DNA of 64,000 nt from Streptomyces sp. V1I1 (GTDB taxonomy: Bacteria; Actinomycetota; Actinomycetes; Streptomycetales; Streptomycetaceae), in NCBI RefSeq assembly GCF_030817355.1, contig NZ_JAUSZH010000001.1, forward strand, positions 6,138,501-6,202,500, in the 5' to 3' direction. Below, piece by piece: positions 1-9,065 of this stretch (positions are counted from its first letter, which is position 1; each line of letters opens with the position of its first letter). Both the position numbers and the translations under genes were made by a program. The notes beneath the pieces are model-generated. The model did not search any database. It had not been told where the DNA came from and worked only from the letters and a program-made list of their open reading frames with translations.

Positions 1-2
1 TA

Positions 3-179
3 CGGCTGGCCCGGCCGGGTTCTCCCTGGGCCCGCCGCTTCTACCGCAAGCGGCCCAAGGCCCGCGCCAGGGCCCGGCTGCGCTCCTTCCGCCACGACCG
101 CCGCTGGGACCGGCCACGGCGCAGGTTTCAGGACCTGATCGGCGGCGCCCCCGACCGGCTGCCGGCGCGCAAACGCTGA
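3..179 (+). CDS. 3' end of an unidentified gene, Arg-rich tail
   Basis: An open frame enters from the left edge and runs to TGA at 177-179. It would encode about 58 residues, very rich in Arg and Lys. Almost every codon ends in G or C, as expected for a real gene here. It overlaps the 3' end of the opposite-strand gene by about 52 bases. I do not recognise the protein; a basic cytoplasmic tail of a membrane protein is one possibility. Only the C-terminus is visible, so no function is assigned. Confidence 0.35.
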   Translation, partial: RLARPGSPWARRFYRKRPKARARARLRSFRHDRRWDRPRRRFQDLIGGAPDRLPARKR

Positions 180-835
180 CGCCTGAGCCGCCGCCGGCGC
201 AGCGCCGAGAGCACGCACACCACGAGCACCGCCGCGATCGCCGCCAGATGTTCCTTGCCCGCGAGGTTGTCCTTGACCAGCACCTCGACGACCATCGACA
301 CGATCACCAGGGCCGCCGTGAGCCAGGCCCTGAAACGCCAGCAGACGAAGAGCGCGAGGCCGACGACCGCCGCGGACGGGCCGGTGTCGACGACCTGCGC
401 GTCGGCGGCGGGCAGCCCGAAGAAGCCGTCGGGGCCGAGCGCGATGCCGATCCGTGCGGACGTCGTCCCGGCCAGCGTCGACACGTACGCGATCACCAGC
501 GTCCGCCACCGCCCCAGAGTGATCTCCGCGATCCCGAACACCAGCAGCACCTGCGCCAGCGCACCCCACACCGGCAGATCCAGCGCCGGTACGAACAGCG
601 ACAGCGGGGTGCGCAGCAGGGCCACCCAGAGCGGGTCCTCGGCCTTGACGAAGCCGATGTCGTGGACCGGGCGGAAGCCCCAGGACTGGTTCTGCACCAG
701 CTGGAAGAGCGCCGTGAGGCAGACCGCCCCGAGCGTCATCGGAACGGCCCGCCACTTCCCGGTGACGAGCGCCTTCCGCAGGGTCGCGTAGAGCGGCCCC
801 CACTCGCGGCGCGCGAAGGCGCGCACCGTGTTCAA
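128..835 (-). CDS. Rhomboid-like multipass membrane protein
   Basis: About 235 residues with six or so hydrophobic segments and an Arg-rich C-terminus. A TGPSAAVVG stretch in one late helix and GKEH in the next resemble the Ser and His positions of rhomboid-fold proteins, so it may be a rhomboid relative; protease activity is not proven. The start is probably TTG at 833-835, which overlaps the upstream gene's TGA, or GTG at 824-826. The longer reading frame upstream is the shadow of the neighbouring gene. Translational coupling to that gene is likely. Confidence 0.75.
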   Translation of the reverse strand: MNTVRAFARREWGPLYATLRKALVTGKWRAVPMTLGAVCLTALFQLVQNQSWGFRPVHDIGFVKAEDPLWVALLRTPLSLFVPALDLPVWGALAQVLLVFGIAEITLGRWRTLVIAYVSTLAGTTSARIGIALGPDGFFGLPAADAQVVDTGPSAAVVGLALFVCWRFRAWLTAALVIVSMVVEVLVKDNLAGKEHLAAIAAVLVVCVLSALRRRRLRRQRLRAGSRSGAPPIRS

Positions 836-2664
836 CGCTTGGTCTCCAGATGTCTGCGGTGCATCCACTTGGGCAGCCCGGGCGCCTCCAGGAAGCCCTC
901 GGCGCGGCCCGCCGCGAGGCCGATGCGCAGCAGGTCGGCGCTCTTCTCGAAGAGCATGAAACGGGGCTCCCAGATGGGTCGGTACTTGGCGTTCGCGCGG
1001 TAGAGGGACTCGATCTGCCACCAGCGGGAGAAGAAGCTGAGGAGCGAGCGCCACAGCCTCAGCACCGGTCCCGCGCCGAGCTTCGAGCCGCGTTCGAAGA
1101 CCGACCTGAACATCGCGAAGTTCAACGACACCTGTGTGATCCCGATCTCCTCGGCGCGCTGCAGGAGTTCGATGACCATGAACTCCATCAGGCCGTTCTC
1201 GGAGTCCCGGTCACGCCGCATCAGATCGAGCGAGAGCCCCTCGGGCCCCCACGGCACAAAGCTCAGCACCGCCCGCAACTCGCCCTCGCCATCCGTGCAT
1301 TCGAGCATCACGCAGCGGCCGTCCGCGGGATCGCCGAGCCGCCCCAGCGCCATCGAGAAGCCGCGCTCGGTGGCTCCGTCGCGCCAGTCGTCCGCGCGCC
1401 CGAGCAGTACGTCCATCTCCTCCGGCGGGATCTCCTCGTGGCGGCGGATCCGTACCTCGTACCCGGCGCGATTGACCCGGTTGTAGGCCTGGCGCACGGT
1501 CCGCATCGCGCGCCCGTCCAGGGTGAACTCGTCGGTCTCGACGATCGCCTCGTCGCCCAGCTCCAGCGCGTCCAGGCCGTGCCGCGCATAGATGGTGCCC
1601 GCCTCCTCGCTCGCCCCCATCACGGCCGGGATCCAGCCGTGTTCACGCGCCTCGGCCAGCCAGAGGTCGATCGCGCCGGGCCAGGCCTCCGGGTCGCCGA
1701 TCGGGTCGCCGGACGCGAGCGAGACCCCGCCCACCACGCGGTAGGCGACGGCGGCCTTCCCGCTCGGGGACCAGACGACGCTCTTCTCGCGGCGCAGCGC
1801 GAAGTAGCCGAGCGAGTCCCGGTCGCCGTGGCGTGCGAGAAGCGCGCGCAGCCTCTCCTCGTCGCCGTCGGTGAGCGGGTCGACGGCCCGGCGGGAGCGG
1901 AACGCCGCGTACAGCACGGCGAGCAGCAGCAGGGTGGAGAGGACGTTGATGGTGACGTTGACCCAGCCGGGTGTGCTGATCCCGGCGAAGGGGGAGTCGT
2001 CGGCGGCCAGCGACACCAGCCGCATCACGCCGTAACGCCAGCGCTCCAGGAAGGCGGAGTGGCCGGCCGAGGTGTTGGTGACGGTGACGAGTATCGCGGC
2101 GAGCAGCGAGGTGACGAGCAGCCCGCCGACCGCGACGGCCGCGGCCAGCTTGGCGTTGGTGCGGTCGCCCTTGGCGTAGAACTCCCGCCGCCCGAGCACC
2201 AGGGCCAGCACGAAGGCGGACGTCAGGACGAGCGAGATCCAGTTCTGCGCGTGCTCACGGACGTCCGGGTCGACGGCGATCGCGAGGACGAAGAGCAGCA
2301 GAAAGAGCCCGGCCAGTACGGAGTTGAGGATCCAGGCGGCCCGCTTGCGGCGGCGCATGGTGATCGCCAGGAAGAGGGTGAACGCGCCGGACGCGAAGCC
2401 CGCCGTGAGCAGATACGGCGTGAAGTAGTCATCGATGTTGTGCCGCCGAAGATCCTGGCCGAAGGAGACCCAGACGGCGCTCAGGAGATTGACGAACGTC
2501 ACGGCGCGCAGATACCAGACGGCGAATGCCGCGCTGCGCCGTGAGCTGACGGTGCTTCGGCCCGTGCTCCGGCTCGTACCCGTACCCGTCGTACTTGGAC
2601 TGCTACCAGTACTCGTACGTGTACCCGGGCTCGCCTCTTCGGTGGACAAACGGACCTCTCCCAT
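832..2664 (-). CDS. Phosphatidylglycerol lysyltransferase-domain (DUF2156) membrane protein
   Basis: 610 residues. A Ser/Thr/Gly-rich cytoplasmic N-terminus of about 40 residues is followed by roughly six membrane segments (about residues 45-260). The soluble C-terminal half has the tandem GNAT-like fold of the DUF2156/MprF synthase family, with stretches such as ASGDPIGDP, GRADDWRDGA and LSLDLMRRD. MprF-type enzymes add aminoacyl groups from charged tRNA to phosphatidylglycerol, which alters membrane charge. The amino acid and lipid used here cannot be read from sequence. It overlaps the downstream rhomboid-like gene at the stop codon. The start ATG has a weak ribosome site, so a later start in the low-complexity N-terminus is possible. 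Confidence 0.85.
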   Translation of the reverse strand: MGEVRLSTEEASPGTRTSTGSSPSTTGTGTSRSTGRSTVSSRRSAAFAVWYLRAVTFVNLLSAVWVSFGQDLRRHNIDDYFTPYLLTAGFASGAFTLFLAITMRRRKRAAWILNSVLAGLFLLLFVLAIAVDPDVREHAQNWISLVLTSAFVLALVLGRREFYAKGDRTNAKLAAAVAVGGLLVTSLLAAILVTVTNTSAGHSAFLERWRYGVMRLVSLAADDSPFAGISTPGWVNVTINVLSTLLLLAVLYAAFRSRRAVDPLTDGDEERLRALLARHGDRDSLGYFALRREKSVVWSPSGKAAVAYRVVGGVSLASGDPIGDPEAWPGAIDLWLAEAREHGWIPAVMGASEEAGTIYARHGLDALELGDEAIVETDEFTLDGRAMRTVRQAYNRVNRAGYEVRIRRHEEIPPEEMDVLLGRADDWRDGATERGFSMALGRLGDPADGRCVMLECTDGEGELRAVLSFVPWGPEGLSLDLMRRDRDSENGLMEFMVIELLQRAEEIGITQVSLNFAMFRSVFERGSKLGAGPVLRLWRSLLSFFSRWWQIESLYRANAKYRPIWEPRFMLFEKSADLLRIGLAAGRAEGFLEAPGLPKWMHRRHLETKR

Positions 2665-2708
2665 GAAACGCGATGATATGGGGCATCACGCGTCATAGTG
2701 GGCGAGGA

Positions 2709-2736
2709 TGCGGCCGCCCCGTCGGGGGCGGCCGCA
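2709..2736 (-). terminator. Hairpin terminator after cobT
   Basis: A perfect 12-bp inverted repeat (arms 2709-2720 and 2725-2736) with a 4-base loop lies just beyond the cobT stop. It lacks a strong U tract, which is usual in Streptomyces. Confidence 0.7.
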
Positions 2737-2744
2737 CCGGCCCG

Positions 2745-3815
2745 TCAGTCCGTGTCGCTCTCCACCGGCTCCGTACGCTCCGGCAGTTCGGCCGCGAGCG
2801 CGGCCGATGCCTGGACGAGGGGGAGCGCGAGCAATGCCCCGGTTCCTTCCCCCACAGTGACGCCATGATCGAGCAGCGGGTTGAGCGCCATGCGGTCGAG
2901 CGCCTTCGTCTGCGCCGGTTCGCCGCTCAGCTGGCCCGCCAGCCACCAGTCCGGCGCGCGGAACGCCGCACGCTGCCCGACCAGCGCACACGCCGCCGAT
3001 ACGACTCCGTCGAGGAGCACCGGCATCCGGCGTACGGCGCTCTGGAGCAGGAAACCCGTCGTCGCGGCCAGATCCGCGCCGCCCACCGCCGCCAGCAGCT
3101 CCAGCTGATCGCCGAGCACCGGCCGGGCGCGCCGCAGCGCGTCACGGACCGCCGCGCACTTGCGCATCCAGGCCAGATCGTCGATGCCCGCGCCGCCGCG
3201 GCCGGTCACCACCGAGGCGTCCGTGCCGCACAGCGCGGCGATCAGCGTCGAGGCGGGCGTGGTGCCGCCGACGCTCAGATCGCCGAGTACGACCAGGTCG
3301 GTGCCGGAGTCGGCCTCCTCGTCGGCGATCGCCATGCCCAGGCGTACGGCCGCCTCGGTCTCCTCGATCGTCAGCGCGTCCTCGATGTCGATACGTCCGC
3401 TGCCGCGCCGCACCCGGTGGCGTACCACCTCGTCCGGCAGCAGCCCCGGGTCGCAGTCGAGCCCCGCGTCGACGATCCGCACCGGCACGCCCATCCGGCG
3501 GGCCAGCACGGCGACCGGGCTCGCGCCCTCCAGCGTGGCGCGCACCAGCTCGTGCGCGGAGCCGGACTCCCGGCCGGAGACGCCCAGTTCGGCCACCCCG
3601 TGATCACCGGCGAACAGCACCACGCGCGGCCGCTCGATCGCCTTGACCGGCACGGAGGCCTGCGCGGCCGAGAGCCACTCGCCCAGCTCGTCGAGCCGGC
3701 CGAGGGCGCCGGGCGGGACGGTCAGCCGCTCCCGGCGTTCCTCGGCGTCACGTCGCATACCGCTGTCGGGGCGCTCGATCAGGTCGGAGAAGTCGTCGAG
3801 ATTCAGCCTGCTCAT
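2745..3815 (-). CDS. cobT: Nicotinate-nucleotide:dimethylbenzimidazole phosphoribosyltransferase
   Basis: 356 residues, the usual CobT length. The enzyme transfers phosphoribose from nicotinate mononucleotide to 5,6-dimethylbenzimidazole, making alpha-ribazole phosphate for the lower loop of cobalamin. The family motifs GDHGVAELGVSG and GDLSVGGTTPAS are present. A C-terminal VGEGTGALLALP stretch carries the expected catalytic Glu. ATG start at 3815. It follows the fused cobU-type gene by 45 bases on the same strand, so the two probably form a lower-loop assembly operon. No cobalamin riboswitch is evident just upstream. Confidence 0.96.
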   Translation of the reverse strand: MSRLNLDDFSDLIERPDSGMRRDAEERRERLTVPPGALGRLDELGEWLSAAQASVPVKAIERPRVVLFAGDHGVAELGVSGRESGSAHELVRATLEGASPVAVLARRMGVPVRIVDAGLDCDPGLLPDEVVRHRVRRGSGRIDIEDALTIEETEAAVRLGMAIADEEADSGTDLVVLGDLSVGGTTPASTLIAALCGTDASVVTGRGGAGIDDLAWMRKCAAVRDALRRARPVLGDQLELLAAVGGADLAATTGFLLQSAVRRMPVLLDGVVSAACALVGQRAAFRAPDWWLAGQLSGEPAQTKALDRMALNPLLDHGVTVGEGTGALLALPLVQASAALAAELPERTEPVESDTD

Positions 3816-3860
3816 TCGCTGAACAGTACCGGCAGCGGTGGCGCGGCACGGCAGCGCCTG

Positions 3861-5069
3861 TCAGCTGCGCAGCACGAGGGCCTGGCCTGCGACGACCAGC
3901 AGAACGTGCTCGCACTCGGCGGCGAAGGCGGCGTTGAGGCGGCCCAGTTCGTCGCGGAAGCGGCGCCCGGAGGCGGTGGCCGGCACGACGCCGCTGCCGA
4001 CCTCGTTGGTCACCGCGACGACGGTGCGCGTGGTCTGGCGTACGGAGGCGACGAGTTCGGCGACCCGCTCGTGCAGCGCGCGCTCGCCGTCCGCCGCCCA
4101 GGTGGCGTCGTCCCAGGCGCCCACCCGGTCCATCGCGTCGGTCAGCCACAGCGAGAGGCAGTCGATCAGCACCGGCGGCCCCTCCTCGGCGAGGACGGGT
4201 ACGAGATCGCAGGTCTCGCTCGTACGCCAGGAGGCCGGGCGCCGCTCGCGGTGCAGGGAGACCCGGTCGGCCCACTCGGCGTCCCCTTCGCGCTGGCCGC
4301 TCGTCGCGACGTACAGCACCTCGGGGAAGGTCTCCAGCCTGCGCTCGGCCTCCAGGGACTTGCCCGAGCGGGCGCCGCCGGTGACGAGGGTGCGGCGGGG
4401 GATGTCGGGAACGGCGTGGTACTCGCCGACGATCAGCGTCGTCCCGTCCGGTACGGCCCGCGCGCCCGCGGCGGCGAGCCGCCGGCCCAGCTCGGGGCGG
4501 CCGCCGGTGACGTCGTGGTCGATGTGCACGGCAATGATGTCGGTGGTCGCGCCGATCGCGCCGGTGGCGCGCAGCCGGGCGATCGCGTCGGGCCGTCCGA
4601 TCACATCGGCGACGACCATCTCGTATGCCGCGCGTCCCTCCGCGAGGCCCGCGGGCGAGCCGCCCGGCGGAAGGTAGAGCAGCCGCTCGCCCTCCGGGGA
4701 CGTCACCTCGTACCCCGTGCCCGGCTGATCCATCGGGACGGCCCGCACCCGGTGCCCGCTGATCAGCGTCAGCTCCTGCCCGTCCGGCACCCGCCCGGCC
4801 GCGGGCAGCCCGGCGGGCAGATCCACGGCGGGCCCGTTGTGCGGATGCGTGAGCAGCACCTGCCGTACGCCGACGAGCGAATGCCCGGCCCGCGCGGCGG
4901 CGAGGGCGGCGCCCGGGGTGAGGTCGAGCAGCAGGGCCCCGTCCACGAGCAACGCGGTGGCGGCCCGCGCGGACGCCCCGCGCGCGGTGGCGCAGGCGGC
5001 GCACGGACAGTCGGGCCGGGGGAGTCCGGCGGGGGCGCCGGTGCCGAGCAAAGTGAGTTCCACGCTCAC
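3861..5069 (-). CDS. cobU: Metallo-hydrolase-like domain fused to adenosylcobinamide kinase/guanylyltransferase
   Basis: 402 residues in two parts. Residues 226-402 are CobU: P-loop GGARSGKS at 231-238, then the kinase/guanylyltransferase body that phosphorylates adenosylcobinamide and loads GMP. Residues 1-220 look like a PhnP/metallo-beta-lactamase-type fold, with a Cys cluster CPCAAC at 21-26, a degenerate THPHNGP at 74-80 and HIDHD at 182-186. The usual HxHxDH metal site is incomplete, so activity of this half is doubtful. GTG start at 5067-5069 has a good GGGAGG ribosome site. cobT is the next gene downstream. Confidence 0.93.
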   Translation of the reverse strand: MSVELTLLGTGAPAGLPRPDCPCAACATARGASARAATALLVDGALLLDLTPGAALAAARAGHSLVGVRQVLLTHPHNGPAVDLPAGLPAAGRVPDGQELTLISGHRVRAVPMDQPGTGYEVTSPEGERLLYLPPGGSPAGLAEGRAAYEMVVADVIGRPDAIARLRATGAIGATTDIIAVHIDHDVTGGRPELGRRLAAAGARAVPDGTTLIVGEYHAVPDIPRRTLVTGGARSGKSLEAERRLETFPEVLYVATSGQREGDAEWADRVSLHRERRPASWRTSETCDLVPVLAEEGPPVLIDCLSLWLTDAMDRVGAWDDATWAADGERALHERVAELVASVRQTTRTVVAVTNEVGSGVVPATASGRRFRDELGRLNAAFAAECEHVLLVVAGQALVLRS

Positions 5070-5154
5070 GATCCTCCCGCGTCACCGCGGGGCGTGCGCG
5101 CCCGGCTACGCTGCGGGCAGGAAAGAGATCACTGGTGGACCTTGGGAGGCGGAC

Positions 5155-5364
5155 ATGGCATGGACGTGGCGGTTCGAGAAGTCCGACGGATCGGAGGTCC
5201 AACCGGCGGTGCAGCCGGAGGAGTTCACGACGCAGGGCGACGCGGAGTCGTGGATCGGTGAGGTCTGGAAGGACTTGCTGGAGGGCGGCGCGGAACAGGT
5301 GGTGCTGTCGGAGGACGGCACGAAGGTGTACGGGCCGATGAGCCTGCGGGCGAACGAGTCGTAG
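5155..5364 (+). CDS. Small conserved-looking acidic protein, function unknown
   Basis: 69 residues starting MAWTWRFEKSDG, with an ATG at 5155 placed after a GGAGG site. The protein is acidic and Trp-rich at the start (MAWTWRF, then SWIGEVWKDL), soluble, and has no signal or membrane segment. It stands alone between the cobU fusion and the ABC exporter, transcribed opposite to both. Small proteins of this look are common and conserved in Streptomyces but uncharacterised. I assign no function. Confidence 0.8.
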   Translation: MAWTWRFEKSDGSEVQPAVQPEEFTTQGDAESWIGEVWKDLLEGGAEQVVLSEDGTKVYGPMSLRANES

Positions 5365-5480
5365 GGGGCACCTGGGCGCCTCGGCTTGGGCGTCGCGGGG
5401 GCCGCGGGGTGCGGGTCGTGGGCGGTCCCGGGTGTCCGGGGCCGCCCTCCCGCTCTCCCCGCCCCGCAGATACGTCACCC

Positions 5481-7340
5481 TCACCGCGCCGACGCCAGGA
5501 ACTGTGTCGCCGCCAGCTCCCCGTACAGCGGATCCGCCGCCACCAGCTCGCCGTGCGTGCCCACCGCCCGTACCTTCCCCGCGTCCATCACCACGATCCG
5601 GTCCGCCAGCGTCACCGTCGACAGCCGGTGTGCCACCACCAGCACCGTCACATCCCGGGCCACCTCCGCGACCACATCGCGCAGCGCCATCTCATTGACC
5701 GCGTCCAGCTGCGAGGTCGCCTCGTCCAGGAGCAGCAGCCGTGGCCGCCGCAGGAGCGCACGGGCGATCGCGACCCGCTGCCGCTCGCCGCCCGAGAGCT
5801 TTGAGCCGCGGTGCCCGACCACCGTCTCCAGGCCGTCCGGCAGCCGCTCCACGACCGCGTCGAGCCTGGTCCGTACGAGCACGTCCCGGATCTGCTCTTC
5901 GCTCGCGTCCGGCGCGGCGAAGACCAGGTTCTCCCGCACCGTCCCCGCCAGCACCGGAGCGTCCTGCTCGACATAGCCGATCGCGGCGCGCAGATCGGCC
6001 AGCGGCCAGTCCCTTACGTCCCTGCCGTCGACGAGGATCCGCCCGCCACTTGCCTCGTAGAACCGCTCGATCAGTCCGAAGACGGTCGTCTTGCCCGCCC
6101 CGGACGGGCCGACGAAGGCCGTCATCCCGGCGCCGGGAACCTCGAAGGAGACTCCGTGATGGACGTACGGAAGATCGTCGCGGTAGCGGAAGGTGACGTC
6201 CTCGAAGACCACCGACGCCGGTCCCGTGCCCGCGTCCCCCCGCGGCGTCGTCAGGGTCTCCGTCTCCAGCCGCTCCGCCTCCACGATCCGCGCGATCGCC
6301 GCCGAGCCCACCTGGTACTGCGAGGCCGCCTCCACGAGCCTCGACACCGGGTCGATCAGATAGAAGAGGAAGAGCAGGAAGGCCACCAGCGTGGATACGG
6401 AGATCGCGCCGGAGGCGACCCGCGCCCCGCCGATCCCCAGCACCGCCAGAAACGACACCTGTACGGCCAGGCCCACCGACGACCAGGCCGCCGACTGCCA
6501 CTTCGCGGACCGTATGCCGTGCCGCCACGCCTCCCGCGCAGCCTTCGACACGACCGCCGTCTCGCGCTCCTCGGCCCCCGACGCCTTGACCGTACGGAAG
6601 GCTCCGAAGGCCCGCTCCAGCACGGTGGAGATCTCGCCGACCGCCTCCTGCGAACGCTGCGTCGCCTGCGCGATCTTCGGCATCAGCAGCCCGACACAGC
6701 CGCCGATCAGCACGATCACGCCCAGCGTGACGCCGAGCAGCACCGGGTCCATCAGGCCCATCATCACGATCGTGGCGACAAAGGCGAGCCCGCCGGTCGC
6801 CGCCGAGACGATCGACTGGGTGGTCACCGCACGCAGCAGCGTGGTGTCCGAGGTGACCCGGGACATCAGATCGCCGGGCTGGGTCCGCTCCACCTCCGGC
6901 AGCCGCAGCCGCAGCAGCCGCCCGATCAGGGTGCGGCGGGCGGCCAGCACCACGGACTCGGCGGTGCGCTCCAGGATGTACGCGCCGACCGCCTCGATCG
7001 CCGTGCCGAGCACCACCAGCGCGGTGAGCAGCGCCAGGATCCCGGTGATGGACTGATCGTCGCCGAGCCGGTCGACCAGGGTCTTGGCGGCGAGCGGCTG
7101 GGCGAGACCGGTGACTGTGCCGACCAGGGTGAGGGAGGCGCCGAGCGCGACGACCCAGCGGTGCGGGCGGAAATGCGCGTACAACGCCCGCCAGGTCTCC
7201 CGGGCGGGCAGTCTGACGGGCGGCTTCTCGACGCCAGTGGCGTCTGCGGTCTCTGCGGTCTCTGCGGACTGTGTGGCGTCTGCGGTGTCTGTGGTGTCTG
7301 CGGTGTCTGCGGTTTTCCCGGCGGCCTCTGCGGTGGTCAC
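5481..7340 (-). CDS. ABC exporter, fused permease and ATPase
   Basis: 619 residues in a half-transporter layout. A low-complexity N-terminus of about 40 residues, rich in Thr, Ala and Asp, is encoded by an imperfect short repeat near 7240-7315. Six membrane helices follow to about residue 330, then a nucleotide-binding domain with Walker A GPSGAGKT, signature LSGGERQR and Walker [10 protein letters not shown]. It should act as a homodimer or heterodimer pumping lipids, peptides or drugs outward; the substrate is unknown. The GTG start lies about 50 bases beyond the methyltransferase stop, so the two genes may be co-transcribed. Confidence 0.93.
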   Translation of the reverse strand: MTTAEAAGKTADTADTTDTADATQSAETAETADATGVEKPPVRLPARETWRALYAHFRPHRWVVALGASLTLVGTVTGLAQPLAAKTLVDRLGDDQSITGILALLTALVVLGTAIEAVGAYILERTAESVVLAARRTLIGRLLRLRLPEVERTQPGDLMSRVTSDTTLLRAVTTQSIVSAATGGLAFVATIVMMGLMDPVLLGVTLGVIVLIGGCVGLLMPKIAQATQRSQEAVGEISTVLERAFGAFRTVKASGAEERETAVVSKAAREAWRHGIRSAKWQSAAWSSVGLAVQVSFLAVLGIGGARVASGAISVSTLVAFLLFLFYLIDPVSRLVEAASQYQVGSAAIARIVEAERLETETLTTPRGDAGTGPASVVFEDVTFRYRDDLPYVHHGVSFEVPGAGMTAFVGPSGAGKTTVFGLIERFYEASGGRILVDGRDVRDWPLADLRAAIGYVEQDAPVLAGTVRENLVFAAPDASEEQIRDVLVRTRLDAVVERLPDGLETVVGHRGSKLSGGERQRVAIARALLRRPRLLLLDEATSQLDAVNEMALRDVVAEVARDVTVLVVAHRLSTVTLADRIVVMDAGKVRAVGTHGELVAADPLYGELAATQFLASAR

Positions 7341-7388
7341 CTCAGTGAAGACGCGAAGACCCCCGGAACACCTGAGCGGTTGCCCGAA

Positions 7389-8180
7389 TCAGCCGCGCAC
7401 GCCGCACAGATGCAGCAGGGCCGCGACCCGGCGGTACGGATCCGTGCGCCCCGCCCGGTCCTCCGCGGCCAGCAGCCGCTCCAACTCGTCGGCGGCGGGC
7501 AGTTCGGTCTCGTTCGGCACGTTGTCGGTGAAGACCCGCACCCCATACCAGGCGTGCAGCGGCGCCGCGATCCCCGCCAGCGTCGCCGTCAGCGCGTCGA
7601 GCCGGTCCGCCCGCACCGCAAGCCCGAGCCGGTTGGTGTACGTGCCCGAGTCGAAAGCGGTCAGTGCCCCGGGCCAGTCTCCGGCCAGCCCCGGCCGCAT
7701 GGCCAGCGCGTCCCCGTTCCGTACGAGCAGGGAGAGCAGGCCCCCGGGCGCCAGCATCCTGGCCAGTCCCGCGAGCATCGCGTCCGGTTCCTGGACATAC
7801 ATCAGCACCCCGTGGCAGAGCACCACGTCGAAGCTGCCGGGCAGGAAGTGCACGCCGGTGTCCCGGCCGTCGCCCTCGATCAGCCGGACCCGTTCACGGA
7901 TCCCGGCCGGCTCGGTGATGAGCGACTCACGGGCCGCCTTCAGCATCTCGGCATCGGACTCCAGACCGGTCACCGTGTGTCCGGCCCGCGCCAGGCGCAG
8001 CGCCTGGGTGCCCTGGCCCATGCCGACGTCGAGGATCCGCAGCCGCTGCCCGACGGGGTAGCGGGCGGCTATCTGCTCATCGAGCTGACGGGCGACGAGC
8101 TCTTGGCGGACGGTGTTGCGCAGCGCCCCGAGCCCACTGAGCCAGCTGGCCGCAGCGCCCTGGAAACCGACCGTGCTCAG
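7389..8180 (-). CDS. SAM-dependent methyltransferase, probable CTG start
   Basis: About 263 residues of class I methyltransferase fold. Motif I reads LDVGMGQGTQALRLARAG, and LIEGDGRD and FDVVLCHGVLMYV follow. The only in-frame ATG near the start (8021) lies inside motif I and would destroy the fold. Reading back there is no ATG, GTG or TTG, but a CTG at 8178-8180 overlaps the upstream stop codon as CTGA. It gives an N-terminus LSTVGFQGAAASWL with a helix expected before motif I. I therefore infer a CTG start coupled to the DUF3043 gene. The methyl acceptor is unknown. Confidence 0.85.
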   Translation of the reverse strand: MSTVGFQGAAASWLSGLGALRNTVRQELVARQLDEQIAARYPVGQRLRILDVGMGQGTQALRLARAGHTVTGLESDAEMLKAARESLITEPAGIRERVRLIEGDGRDTGVHFLPGSFDVVLCHGVLMYVQEPDAMLAGLARMLAPGGLLSLLVRNGDALAMRPGLAGDWPGALTAFDSGTYTNRLGLAVRADRLDALTATLAGIAAPLHAWYGVRVFTDNVPNETELPAADELERLLAAEDRAGRTDPYRRVAALLHLCGVRG

Positions 8181-8773
8181 GGCCGCTCTCCGCGCTTGAC
8201 CTGCGGCTTCGGCAGACGCAGTCGGCGCATCTGGAGCGTACGCATCAGGCCGTATGCGACGGCGCCGCGCCTGGGCTCGTTCGGGAACCGCTCGTTCAGC
8301 TGCTTCTTCAGACGGAACACCAGACCGACCGAGTCGACGATGATCAGGACGATCACGCCGAGCCAGAGCAGCAGAGCGATGTTCTGCAGGGAGCCCACCC
8401 GGACCATGCTCAGGACCAGGATCACCACCGCGAGCGGCAGGAAGAACTCCGCGATGCAGAAGCGCGAGTCGACGAAGTCGCGAACGAACCGGCGGACAGG
8501 TCCCTTGTCACGGGCCGGCAGATAGCGCTCGTCGCCACTCGCGAGTGCCTCCCGCTGCCTGGCCAGATCCGTGCGGCGGGCCTCCCGCTGGCGCTTCATC
8601 GCCTCCTTGCGGTCGGCCGGCGCGCTGGAGGCACGGCGGCGCTGGGTCTGGGCCTCACTCCGCTTGGGCGTGGGGCGGCCCTTCGGGGCCTCGGGGTCGC
8701 GGGGCTGCTTGGAGAGGTCCAGCGGCACCTTGTCGGTGGGGGACTTCTCTTCCTTGGAACGGCTACCAAACAC
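8177..8773 (-). CDS. DUF3043 family membrane protein
   Basis: 198 residues beginning VFGSRSKEEK from GTG 8771-8773; a TTG three codons upstream is an alternative. The first 115 residues are highly charged and basic. Two membrane helices follow (near FFLPLAVVILVLSMV and IALLLWLGVIVLIIV), then a basic tail. This matches the actinobacterial DUF3043 family, of unknown function. The long upstream reading frame lacks coding bias and is not part of the gene. Its stop overlaps the apparent CTG start of the methyltransferase gene. Confidence 0.85.
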   Translation of the reverse strand: MFGSRSKEEKSPTDKVPLDLSKQPRDPEAPKGRPTPKRSEAQTQRRRASSAPADRKEAMKRQREARRTDLARQREALASGDERYLPARDKGPVRRFVRDFVDSRFCIAEFFLPLAVVILVLSMVRVGSLQNIALLLWLGVIVLIIVDSVGLVFRLKKQLNERFPNEPRRGAVAYGLMRTLQMRRLRLPKPQVKRGERP

Positions 8774-9065
8774 AAAGCCCAAGGGTACGGGGTGGAACGC
8801 ATCGACCCAACGCCGGTGGGGAACGATCCCGCAACACCGAGCGTCTGTAGGGGACAGAAGCCCGGCGGAAGCCGGACAGAGCGGACGTTGCCCAAGGTTT
8901 CCCTGACGGCCACCTACTCCTTGCGCCGGATCGGAGCCCTGAGCACTCGTCCTTGGGGAGGAGCGCATCCGCGCTCGAACAGTGCGGTAATAGATGCAGG
9001 GCCCGTACTGTGGGTTCTGTTGGAGTGCTGAAGCTGAGTCCGTCAGAAGGGGGCGCGCGAAGCCC

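Noticed and set aside
5811..8525. 904-residue plus-strand open frame opposite the ABC exporter and methyltransferase
   Set aside because: It is the high-GC antisense shadow of real genes with clear motifs; its composition is Arg/Gly/Pro/His-rich with no domain.
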